Of a stretch of DNA of 64,000 nucleotides, positions 12,063 through 22,045 are shown piece by piece; the first letter of the stretch is position 1; the number at the start of each line of letters is the position of its first letter. The stretch lies in NCBI GenBank assembly GCA_017506865.1, contig JAFCMP010000017.1, positions 372,001 through 436,000 of the forward strand. The letters are read 5' to 3'. The DNA comes from Tribonema minus. Taxonomy: Eukaryota; Sar; Xanthophyceae; Tribonematales; Tribonemataceae. The position numbers were made by a program, and so were the translations under genes. The notes under the pieces are model-generated. The model was not told the origin of the DNA and ran no database searches. It worked only from the letters and a program-made list of their open reading frames with translations.

Positions 12063-15000
12063 ATGAAAGCGAAGGTCGCTGTTTGCGTGCTGCTGCTACT
12101 TGGATGCGAGCCAAACTTCGCCCTGTTGTGCAAGTCGCTGCTGCCGCGCTCCGCCAGATCAGCCCAATGGCAAGGATCCTCTGTGGCACGCAGCAGCAGC
12201 AAATGCGGCACAGGCACCAGCAGCAGGGGGAGATCACTTCGAGCATCTCACATAGAAGAGGGCAAGTCCATGATTGAGTCCTGGCTAGGAGCGAGGCTGG
12301 CAGATCTCGAGATAGTGCCTCGGCCAGCGCACCTCACAGCAGCTGTGGCCAGGGAAAAGGGAAACATGCCCAACTTTCTGGACATGTTCAGGAGCTCTGC
12401 TCCTTACATACGGTGGGTGCACACTGCTGCAAGCTCAAGTGCCCTGACTTCGCATTCCGCTTCAGGCAGTGCATGCTGCAGTCATCCTCTAGAGCTCAGT
12501 TTCACTGCAATAATTGGCAAGTGCTCCTGCTTGAACTACCTCAACATGCCTTTACACGATTGACCACGCAGAATGTACGCAGAACCAGGCCAGCATAGGT
12601 GCCAATCGCCAGTTGGTGTGACATCCGCAGGCACACGCTCGTGACGAACCACACGCACACATCAGCTGTGCGCCGCAACGCCTCCCGCTCACGCCGACCA
12701 TCGCCGCTCGCCCGCCGCGCCCGCAGCATGCACCGCGCCACCACCATGGTCATACACATCCCCGGGGAGACGCTTGAACTGGGCATCTTCAACTATCTGA
12801 TGGACGAGGTGGCGCTCATCAGCATGCTCGGCGCGCGCATCGTGCTGGTCGTGGGGTGCCGGCCGCAGGTGGACGCCATGCTGGCGAGCAGGGGGCTGCC
12901 CACGCAGGTGCGTGCGGCAGCAGCGCTCAGCATGCAACGGCAATTATCTGCAGGTTCAGAGCGGCGTTGCTCAGGGGGCAGAGCAGGCGGGAGCAGGGGT
13001 TCTCAAGGGCTTGGCGTGATTGCTGCGCGTCGCACAGAGTCAGGCGTTCTGGCGGTCGCCCTGCGCAATAGCATTGCAGCAGCTGCAACGCGGCAATGCA
13101 TGTCGCTGGAAGACGTCATCGCGCACTGCCGAATCTGCGCTGCCTCCAGATGCGTGCACCGGCTCATCGGCTTGTGCACCATCACCACCGTCGCACCGCA
13201 GCAATGAATTCACATGACGCAGCGCCCTGACATCACGCCCTGCCCGCAACTGTAATGCAGAAGTTGGCGGGCGGGCGGCGCATCACCGACCCGGAGGCGC
13301 TGTCTGTGGTGAAGCAGTGCGCGGGGTACATGCGCTTTGAGGTGGAGAGCGCTCTGGCGCGCGGGCGCACGGGCGACGCGCTCGTGCAGACGACGGGCGG
13401 CAACTTCTTCTCCGCGCAGCCCGTCGGCGTGCGCAGCGGGGTACGTATGCATGCGGGCTCGCCGATCCCTACCCCGTATGTATGTTGCTAACTCTGAGAG
13501 TCTACGTGCCCTACCCCGTATGTATGAAAACGAATCAAAAGATCGTAGAGCTCTAGGTGACAAGGGATGGTTAGCCGCAAGTGCCTTCCACCAATAACCG
13601 TGGTCGCCGCTGTTGCAGCAATTGGCCACGAGTTAAACAGTACCACCGTATCCACCAGTCAAAAGACTTTGTGTGCAAGCTTTTAGCGTTCGAGGCATGG
13701 GTGTTCAGTATTGGAAAGGTCTCACGTGTTCGGTAGGCCAGCTCCAGCCGGCAGCCCAACACAGAGGTTCAGCAGCTAGTGACAGCGCTCTTGAATGCGC
13801 GTAGTGTAGAAGGTGATGACGCGGGTTTTGAACCAATCCATGCGGCGACATGGAAGGCTCCAGGTTGTTTAGCACGAGCTATCCGTAGCGTTCTCATTTC
13901 CTCACGAGCAGTAGCGCAGCAGACGGAGCGCGGGTCAGGAGTCTTGTCTGACCCCCTAGCTTCGTCGCGCTAGAGGGTAAGCCTCCTTTCTCTAGCTCCA
14001 GCTTCCCAGTTTCCTCTCCATCCCGGGTCGTCCGTCGTCATGTTAAAAAAGGAACCTATGTCGTACGTAATATCTGCACTTTCTTCGACTTATCGACATT
14101 ATGTATGTTGCTAACCCTGATAGTCTACGTACACTGGTGCGCGGGCGATGCGCTCGTGCAGACGACGGGCGGCAACGTCTTCTCCGCACAGCCGGCGCTC
14201 GTGCAGACGACGGGCGGCAACTTCTTCTCCGCGCAGCCCGTCGGCGTGCGCAGCGGGGTACGCGTGTATGCGGGCTCGCCAAGCCCTACCCATATGTTGG
14301 CACAGTAACCCTGATAGTCTACAAACCCTGGTGCGCGGGCAATGCGCTCTTGCAGACGACGGGCGGCAACTTCTTCTCCGCGCAGGGCCACTGGCATATG
14401 AAGCGTGGCAAGCGCGCTCGTACCCCGGGGCAGACGGCGCCTCCTGCAACTGCAACTGCGGTCGGTGGTAGGCAAAACAGGCGCCGGTCACCAGCACACA
14501 CCTGTGTATGCACTACAACAGCACCATTATGACAGGTCTTGTACACAAAAGTCAGCGACGACGATGCGAGCCAAGCTGCATGATATCCCCGATCATTGCG
14601 TTTACTGAGAACCAACAACGTCCGCGGCAGCGCTCATCTCCCCGTGGTGTGCATAAGTCATGTCATCAGTCATTCTGTCACTCAGCTGAAGCAGTCAGCA
14701 CCAGCATCATCAGCAATTTTTCCGCATCAGTGCTTTGCCGTTGACACCAATTATCTGCACCTCTGTTCCTGATCACCGCCTTTTCAGATCAATTACGGCT
14801 ACAGCGGTGAGTTCAGTTACGTTTGTTTCCATTGAGACCAATGTTCTGCACCCCTGATCCTGATCACCGCCTCTTCAGATCGATTACGGCTACAGCGGTG
14901 AGGTGCGGCGCGTGGAGACAGAGAAGATACAGGAGCGGCTCGCGGCGGGCGACGTGGTGCACCTCACGTGCCTAGGGTTTAGCCCTAGTGGACAGGTGTT

Positions 15001-15081
15001 CAATGTGGAGACGGAGGAACTGGCGCGCATCTGCGCTGTCAAGGCAAGTCTCACCGTGTAAATGGTAGTACTGCATACTGA

Positions 15082-15129
<48 letters not shown>

Positions 15130-18100
15130 CACTGTATGTGTGTATACATGTGTACTTGGGAGTGTATGTTTGAAGCGGGCGGGGGGGGGGGGGATGTAGG
15201 GTTGAAGCTCAGCAGTTGAAGCTGGTGTTGGCAGCAGAGAGATGAAGGGGTGCCTCATCCAGCTCTGTGTATTTGCATTTCAAGGCCATTTCTGTCACAG
15301 TAGCTTCATTAGCTCCCTTTGGAAGTGTTGCATGTTGAAACGTTGTCTGTGGGTGATTGGGAACTACTGTTGGAACATTTGGCAGTTACGTGCTCACCTG
15401 TTTGCATGCTTGACGGTTAATGGAGTTACAATCACTACATGTACATTTGAGGCTCACTGCTGGCATCAAGGCATTGACGGAGTGCCTCTGTCAGCGTTGA
15501 AGCACGCACTGGCCCTCTTTTCGTTGCTGCACCACATGTTGGCTCAAGTGCGAACAGATGGTGAAGTGTTATCTTTGTGTTACCTCTGTGCGCGCCTGCT
15601 TCTCAAGTGAAAGCCGGGTGAACTCTCATCCCATGTTATCCCATCATTGACGACTCCAAGGCCTGTTGCACTTGAGTAGGGCTGACAAGGGCTTGGCCGC
15701 CAATGAAGCATGTAGCACGCACAGGAAAAACTGACTTCCAAAGTGAAGTTGAATGAAGGAGAGTCACATATGGTTGACCGTCTGTTTGTGCTGTGATTGC
15801 TGTGCTGTGCAGTTGAACGCCAGCAAGCTCATCTACGTCACCCAGGGGGAGGAGTGCTTATGGGATCGCTCTGCAGGGCACACAGTGCTGGTGAGGCATG
15901 CACCTGCTATAATCATGCACCCTGAATGCATGTTTGTGCCCACGTGTTGTCGATGTAACACATCTTGGTACCTGTGTAGGTTCCGAGATGTACAGGTACC
16001 GAGATGTGTTGCATCGACAACACCTGGGCGCACTCATGTACCAGTACCTACTAGATGCATACATGCCTCGCTCAGGACATGGACGTGCCGAGGGAACTGC
16101 TGGCCCTTGTGAAACTGCTGTTGTCAGGTTCCAACCAAAGCAGACTGCGCTGCAAGTGGTTGGTCGTTGCCTGAAGCAGCTGATGCACCTGCAACTGCAG
16201 CACCGGAGTTGTGGTGACCAGGCACGGCGTACTGGCGTCACTTTCTGCTAATGATTCTGCGCTGTTTGAGAGCTGATGGAGCTGATAGAGCTGATGGAAG
16301 CTGAAATGTCACTGCTTAAGTCTCCATCCATCTGCAAGCATAGAGCGTCCGCGCAGTCACAGCATCCATAGCCCGCACCCTCGTGGCGCTCGCACCTATG
16401 CCACCAGCGCCAGCTTGATTCTGTAAGGTTGTATCGTGTGTAGGGGTTAGCCCGAGGGTCAACAGCGGCCGTGCAGTCACACTGCTCTTTTTGACAGTGC
16501 AAGTGCCTGCTGCGCTTTGACGCGCCGCTGGCGCCAACCCCGTCCTTGACGTCCTAGCCTTCGTCTCGCCGCCTCGTCAGCATCAATCTGGCTTTGGCTG
16601 CTTCGCTGGCGCTCAACCCTCCCCGTGATGCCCCCAGCCCCCCCCCTGTCACCCCCTCACCATTATCCATTTGGTATCCGTTCTAACGGCGCACCCCTTG
16701 CGCACCCCCCGCAGAGCCTGCGGCTCCGCGAGGCTGCCGCGCTGCTGGAGCTGCAGCGGCAGCGCTCAGTAGCGGCGGACGGCGAGGGGCGGACGCCGCC
16801 GCCGCTGTGCTGATGCTAACCGTAGCTAACCCTGACCCAGACGCCTTAGCCCTCATCTCGACCCCCCCTCAGAATCATCATCAGTTTGTGTGCCCCGTCT
16901 CGACCCCCCTCAGTATCATCAGTTTGCATGTTCTAATGGCGCCGCTTGCAGAGCCTGCGGCTGCGCGAGGCGGCGGCGCTGCTGGAGCTGCAGCGGCAGC
17001 GCGCGGCAGCGGCGGACGGCGATTGGCGGCCGCCGCCGTCGCCGCGGCAGCAGGCGGTGGTGGACCTCATCGGGCACTGCGTGGAGGCGCTGCAGCAGGG
17101 CGTCAAGCGCGCGCACCTCGTGCCGCCCGTCGACGGCGGGCTCATAGAGGTGAGCGCTGCTGCTGATGATGATGACGATGATGATGCTGTATGAGCGTTG
17201 CTGTTGATGCTGTTGCTGCTGCTGCTGCATGAGCGTTGCTGCTGATGCTGTTGCTGCTGCGGGTGCGCTGCTGCTGCTGCGGGAGTGCTGCTGGTGTTGC
17301 TGCTACGTGAGCAGTGCTGCTCGAAGTGCCAAAGCTGCGATTCAAGCGCCAGCCTGCGCACGCAGCGATTGGCGCGTCTTGCAGCCGCTGCTGCTGCTGC
17401 TGCTGTGCTGCTGCTGCTGCTGCTGCCTGAGCGGTGCTGTTTGACGCGCCCGCGTCGCGCTTCATGCCATCCATTCACGCGCCGTGATCAGCCCGCTTTG
17501 CAGCCGCACACGACCGCCACAGCAACGCAACAGCAGCGCTCGCCAAATTCGAGCCACGCTGCTCTTCACACCTAGCATTGCTGACCCCCCCCCCCAACAC
17601 CGCCACCACCACCGCTCTACACGCGCAGGAACTGTACACACGGGAGGGCGCTGGTATGCTGATATCGCGCGACATTTACGAGGGGATATCGGGCGCGGAT
17701 CCCGCGCACCTGCCCTCCATCGCCAAGATACTGGCGCCGCTAACGGGGGAGTTTGGGTGGGCGCCGGTCAAGTCCACGGCGCTGGAGCAGGAGCTCGATG
17801 CGTGGGTTGTGTATACCAAGGATCAGAAGGTGGGTGCGTATGCGGGGGGGGCGCGCAGTGCACGTGTGTACACAATGTACACATGCAGTACAGATGTGTG
17901 GACAGGCCAACCTTGTACACATGTGTACACGTGCACGTGCGCATATATTCTTTGAAGCACGCGCGTGCATGCATGCCTGCAGTCTATGCCCTTGCGTGTA
18001 TTTGCATTTGCGCACGCATGTATGCACACATGTTTCATGGATGCGCATATGAGCCTACATGCACTGATATAGCATCCCACAGAGTCCGCTCGACCACTAG

Positions 18101-19965
18101 CAGGGGCCTGCGCGATGCCGCGTCACCAATTGGAAGCGCCGTCGCGTGACACTGCTTAAAAACTACATGAGTTGTCCGCTCTCCATAGGTCGGCCTCCAG
18201 AGCTCCCACCGCACACAATATTTGTTTACAAGTAGAGCTCTACAATCTTTTGATTCGTTTTCATTTCGTTTTCATTTGTTTACAAGTAAGAACTTATTAT
18301 TTGGCGTATTACGCAGGCCCTGGCCCTAACTTAATCGTAACCCTAACCCTAACCCCAGGTGGTCGGTTGCGCGAGCCTGCACCTGTACGAGGGGGATGAG
18401 AGCCTAGCTGCACGCGGGGCCACTTCCGTTGCGGAAGTGGGGCACTTGGCGGTGATGGAGGCGTACCGGGCGCAGGGTATCGGGAGGGCGCTGCTGGGGT
18501 ACCTGGAGCGAATGGTGAGCACTGTTGACGCATGTCATTATACATAGAAGTATATATATAATGGTGAGCATGTGTGCTCATGCATACGGCAACCAGTGCT
18601 TTGACAAAGCATGTATGAGTAGGCTAGAGGGAGGGAGCCTAGCAACACGCACGCATGCTGCAAGTGGTTTCTACACCTATGGGCGTTTGATAACGTGCGT
18701 GGTCACAGGGTATTGGGAGGGCGCTGCTGGGGTACCTAGAGAGAATGGTGAGCATCGCTCATGCTGTCATTGTACATACGTAATGATGAGCGCATACGTG
18801 CATGTCATGCCCCGGCCGATGCTCGTAACGAAATTCGTGCTCGACGTCTTTGAGTGAGGGCCTGTGGCAGCACGTGCGTATGCAGCGGGGTGCTTTCAGG
18901 GTATCGGGAGGGCGCTCCTGGGGTATCTGGAGAGAATGGTGAGCACTGTGTATGCATGTCATCATACATGGAGGTATATATAATCTTGAGCATGTATGTT
19001 CATGTCATGCGCGTGGTGACGGGTGCCTTTGATGATCCTGCTGCTGTATGTGCAACTGGTGCCTTCGATCGCGCTGCTGTGTGTGAGGAAGCGTGTGCGT
19101 GCGTGTGTCTCTGTGTGTGAGCGCGTTTGAGGGGGAGGCGCTGGCAGCGCGCACGCGCGCGGTCGACACCCTATACATAGAAGTACACGCATACACGGCA
19201 CCCTCTTGCGTGCTGTCATGCTATTGCTGGACGGCCAGTGGGTGCCACCGGAGCTGGCGCCATGCAAACAGTCGCGCTTGCGTCAACGTGAACTGCCCCC
19301 TCCCCTACCCCTAACCCTGATAACATTTTGGCACACGGGCCTTGTGCAATGGTCAGCACTGCCAATTAACTCTTGTGGAGTAAAGCGCAGCAAGCACTCA
19401 CTGCTGGCTTCGAGTCAGCATTTGGAGTTGGTATTGTTCTCGGCGGCCGTACTCTGTGCTGTGAGACTGGCGGCTTTCGTTGATCTCAACCTCAATCGAT
19501 CATCACTTAGGTTAACCCATACCCCAACCCTGAGATCATCACTCACATGAACAGGCCCTCAATGCAACAGGAGCCTGCAGGCGCTTGGCATCAGCCTTGC
19601 TCACCTGTGCCATTGCGCGCGCGACGCCGCGGCCGCTGCAGCGCGCGCATCGACGCTCACTCCCAACTTCAACTTCAACTGCTGTGCTGCCCGTTGTGTC
19701 CATGCATGTTGACACTGGTGCGTGGTACAGGACAGTATAGGCACCTGCAAGCGCTGCTGCTTGGCATCAGCAGTGCCGCCATCTTCCATCGCCGCGTTAA
19801 ACTTCAACTGCTGTGCTGCCCGTCGTGTGTATGCATGCGCAGGCCATCGCCAGGGGTGTAGAGCGTCTGCTGGCACTGACGTCGGGGGGCGGGCAGTGGC
19901 TGGTGGAGCGGGGGTTCACGATTGCCAAGCCGGACGAGGCACTCCCCGCAGGTGCAGTCCGCTAG
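12063..19965 (+). CDS. N-acetylglutamate synthase (amino-acid kinase + GNAT domains), plastid-type leader
   Basis: Makes N-acetylglutamate from acetyl-CoA and glutamate, the first step of arginine synthesis. Exons: 12063-12412, 12727-12907, 13261-13440, 14879-15043, 15813-15890, 16952-17149, 17629-17829, 18359-18514 and 19843-19965 (TAG). All phases match, giving about 543 residues. The N-terminus is a signal peptide (M-K-A-K-V-A-V-C-V-L-L-L-L-G) followed by a basic Ser/Arg-rich stretch, as in bipartite plastid leaders. The amino-acid-kinase-like domain starts near residue 105 (F-L-D-M-F-R-S-S-A-P-Y-I-R, then the I-P-G-E loop and G-A-R-I-V-L-V-V-G). The GNAT domain covers about 452-540, with the acetyl-CoA loop R-A-Q-G-I-G near 488. 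The intron after 15043 has a GC donor (AAG|GCAAGT). The C-terminus is shorter than in plant enzymes and may lack a last exon. Four junctions are tandemly duplicated. Its decarboxylase neighbour suggests linked Arg/Lys/polyamine metabolism (inference). Confidence 0.88.
13378..14395 (+). repeat. dispersed copies of the donor end of NAGS exon 13261-13440
   Basis: The exon end (ctcgtgcagacgacgggcgg to gcgcagcggg|GTACG) recurs in the next intron at about 14135-14262, in a back-to-back double copy, and again at about 14330-14390. A flank containing gtatgttgctaac and tagtctacg precedes the copies at 13487 and 14100. The working donor is 13441, the only one continuous with the kinase-domain reading frame. 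Confidence 0.8.
13527..13639 (+). mobile_element. dispersed repeat A (copy 1)
   Basis: About 113 bp beginning AAAACGAATCAAAAGATCG, about 85% identical by eye to the reverse complement of 34624-34736. A 39-bp fragment of the same end sits between direct repeats at 18220-18288. The two long copies share an open frame beginning M-V-x-R-K and continuing P-I-T-V ... G-H-E. The copy sits in NAGS intron 3. Confidence 0.6.
14770..14903 (+). repeat. duplicated acceptor and start of NAGS exon 14879-15043
   Basis: The intron end (gatcaccgcc...tcttcag) plus the first 20 exon bases (atcgattacggctacagcgg) occur twice, with exon-like starts at 14788 and 14879, period 91. Only the second continues as coding sequence (V-R-R-V-E-T-E-K-I). 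In the first copy GGTGAG directly follows the exon-like piece, so it could act as a micro-exon of about 20 nt. Confidence 0.8.
15083..15128 (+). repeat. (TG)n microsatellite
   Basis: A run of about 23 TG units in NAGS intron 4, followed by a poly-G tract at about 15180-15193. Confidence 0.9.
15944..16023. other. long near-perfect hairpin in NAGS intron 5
   Basis: Arms 15944-15975 and 15992-16023 (32 nt each) are inverted complements with only two differences, separated by a 16-nt loop. Read as + strand RNA, both differences are U opposite G, so all 32 positions can pair. The arms start gtgttgtcgatg and end catcgacaacac. It could be a small-RNA precursor, a young inverted-repeat element, or an intronic structural element. 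It is not part of any reading frame I recognise. Confidence 0.75.
16715..16813 (+). repeat. decayed upstream copy of NAGS exon 16952-17149
   Basis: After its own CAG acceptor, this segment repeats the first about 75 bases of the working exon (agcctgcggct...gagctgcagcggcagcgc) at a distance of 237 bases. The copied flank includes gcgccgcttg/gcaccccttg. Its frame runs P-P-P-L-C and then a stop at 16811-16813, so inclusion would truncate the protein. Confidence 0.8.
18220..18288 (-). mobile_element. 39-bp solo fragment of dispersed repeat A with 15-bp direct repeats
   Basis: The 15-mer atttgtttacaagta occurs at 18220-18234 and 18274-18288. Between them lie 39 bases that match the end of repeat A on the minus strand (agctctacaatcttttgatt). 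The direct repeats look like a target-site duplication left by insertion of a strongly truncated element, in NAGS intron 7. Confidence 0.6.
18473..18945 (+). repeat. three copies of the donor end of NAGS exon 18359-18514
   Basis: The 39-base exon end (ggtatcgggagggcgctgct to gagcgaatg) and donor GTGAGC occur with donors at 18515, 18748 and 18939 (spacings 233 and 191). All three keep the acetyl-CoA loop codons with few changes, such as GCTCCT and GAGAGAATG. Only the first is joined to the rest of the GNAT exon. Confidence 0.85.
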
Positions 19966-19969
19966 TAGG

Positions 19970-20005
19970 GTTAGGGTTAGGGCTAGGGTTAGGGTTAGGG
20001 TTGGC
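19970..20005 (+). repeat. interstitial TTAGGG-like repeat
   Basis: Tandem units of gggtta/gggcta just downstream of the NAGS stop codon. Other short interstitial runs occur at about 3117-3270, 5272-5286 and 18340-18356. Confidence 0.7.
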
Positions 20006-20588
20006 AATGCTGATAGGGTCGCTGCCCCCTGGAGGTGCGATCTCGTGACCTGCAAGCCAAAAGGGCACGTGCTCAGCAGTTTAGGGTTGATGAATACGGA
20101 TAGGATTAGGGCGAGGCTTGTGCATGTTATTGCCATTGGTCCGGCTGAAAGCTCTAGCATCAGCGCTCCGCACCAGGCAGTCCTCCCTGTGCACGTCTAT
20201 CCGGAAGCCACAGAAAGGGCTGGCGAATGCGCGCGCGCAGCGGCGCTGCGGCTCTGAGGCAACTGTGTGCATCGTTCGCCACGCACTGACTGTCGGCGTG
20301 CCCCATGTGCGGGCGTTGCACGTGCACGTGGCGTCAGTTACGTGTGCATGTTGAGGCGGTGGTGCGGGCAGCAAGTTGCGGCGGGCGCAAGCAAAACCAT
20401 CTGCTGACGGCTCACGCGCCGACGCATCGAGCGCTCTACAGAAGGCGTGAAGCCTTCATGCGTGTCACCCCCTGCATGGCTCTGGGAGACTTTGCGCTCG
20501 TGAGAGCGTGCTCTGCGGGTGATAAAGGTGAACTAGGCGCATTCGTGCTCTTGATCGCATGCACACTACTGTAACCACTCCCCCCCCC

Positions 20589-20622
<34 letters not shown>

Positions 20623-20656
20623 ACGGTCAACCCTAGCCCTAACCCTAAACCCTAAC
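20589..20656. repeat. head-to-head telomere-like repeat
   Basis: TTAGGG-type units (G-rich strand) run to about 20628. After a short junction (taacggtcaa) CCCTAA-type units continue to about 20656. This orientation is expected if two telomeric ends were joined, or if a telomeric array was copied in inverse. It lies just upstream of the ORF at 20677. Confidence 0.75.
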
Positions 20657-20676
20657 TTACAAGGACTCGACCAGCC

Positions 20677-20907
20677 ATGCTCCCTCACGTTGCCTTCGTG
20701 TTGCTGCTTCCGCTGCTGCTGCTGTTGCTGCCACCCTGCTGCCGCCATCGCTGCCGCCGCCATACACTCGCAGCCTTTGCAACGCGGCGCGCCGCATCGC
20801 AGAACGGCGGTCGCGTATACGTCAAGCGCCTGCAGGGCGTGCGTGGCATCGACGCCGATGAGCTTTTGTGGGACATTGGCGGCGCGGATGCTCCTCGCAA
20901 AAAATAG
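20677..20907 (+). CDS. small protein with signal peptide and plastid-leader-like site
   Basis: 76 codons, ATG to TAG. I do not recognise the family. The N-terminus has about 16 hydrophobic residues (V-A-F-V-L-L-L-P-L-L-L-L-L-L-P-P), then a basic stretch and L-A-A-F-A-T-R-R. This resembles the signal-peptide cleavage site with Phe at +1 seen in bipartite leaders of complex plastids. The remainder (G-G-R-V-Y-V-K-R-L-Q-G-V-R-G-I-D-A-D-E-L-L-W) is soluble and ends in K-K. It could be complete, or a first exon if the GTGCGT after L-Q-G is a donor. Confidence 0.4.
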   Translation: MLPHVAFVLLLPLLLLLLPPCCRHRCRRHTLAAFATRRAASQNGGRVYVKRLQGVRGIDADELLWDIGGADAPRKK

Positions 20908-22045
20908 CCCATGTACCGGCTTCAGGTTTTAGACCCTGCCCCTCCACAGTTTGCAGCAAATCGGTGGGTTTATCAATTGCTACGGCCGCCGCTGACCAGC
21001 AGCAAATGCTCCTTCACAAGGTCACGGTTGGCACGGCGATTGGCTATGTACAGCGCTTGCGCACCGTGCGTGTTGAAACCTAGGTCTAGGGTTTAGCAAT
21101 CGCTGCGCGCATGCACTGGCAGTGCGGGACGTATCTGCCAAAGGCACACGGTGTTTCGTGGTTCAGGTGCACCCACAGCGGGGGCGGCGTTGTGCGCCGC
21201 CGTGTCTGTGGCACCATTTTTGTAACTGTATGAATGGGACAGGGGAGCGCTGCTGCAGCGCAAGCGTCACGCTTTGGCGTACATGAGCATTCAGGCAGAC
21301 TGTTGGTGTGTCATGCGTGCCTGTGATGGTGTTGCTTACATGTTCGTTGCTTCTTGTTGGTGGTGCTTGTGCTGTTGATGCATGTACTGTGAACGGCAGC
21401 ACGCCTGAAAGGTGAACTTTTGTGCTGTGGCGCAGCGCGACGCTTCAATTGTTTATTCATCTGCATACACCCTGCATGACAACATGGCAATGGTTAGTGA
21501 AACTCATCTTCTACATGACCACGTTAGAACAAAGCCTGAATGTCAGGTTGAGCAAATCATCATTCGCTCTGCACGCCATGTGATGCTGCCACCTGTGTGA
21601 GGACCATGCATTTGGGCCGGTCCACATATCTCATGCGCCAAGTAGGCCACATGATCTGTTGAGAACTGCGCTGCTGCAGCGCCCGAAGCGGCACTCTTGT
21701 GTGCCTAAGCGAAGTGCCTGTTGTCATTGAGAAATATACTGTGAAATACCTTTGTGTGGGGGTGCTTCGTGCTTTGAAGTCGGAATACTGCTCGACATTG
21801 CAGATGATCACAAACGTCAGAGACTTGAGTCATGACTGCATCTGCTGGCGGTCAGACAGTTGTGTTTTAACCAGCTCTGTCACCTTTGCGTTGCACACGC
21901 CCGGCAAAGAGCTGCTTTGAAATGTCATATGGCGTGCAGAGACAGCGCGGGGGCCTTCACCCGATGAATTCAAGTCCACGAGTACAACATTGGTACACAA
22001 TGTCGTCTCGTCGGCCATGACACGTCGACATCAAGAGCGTTGCGA

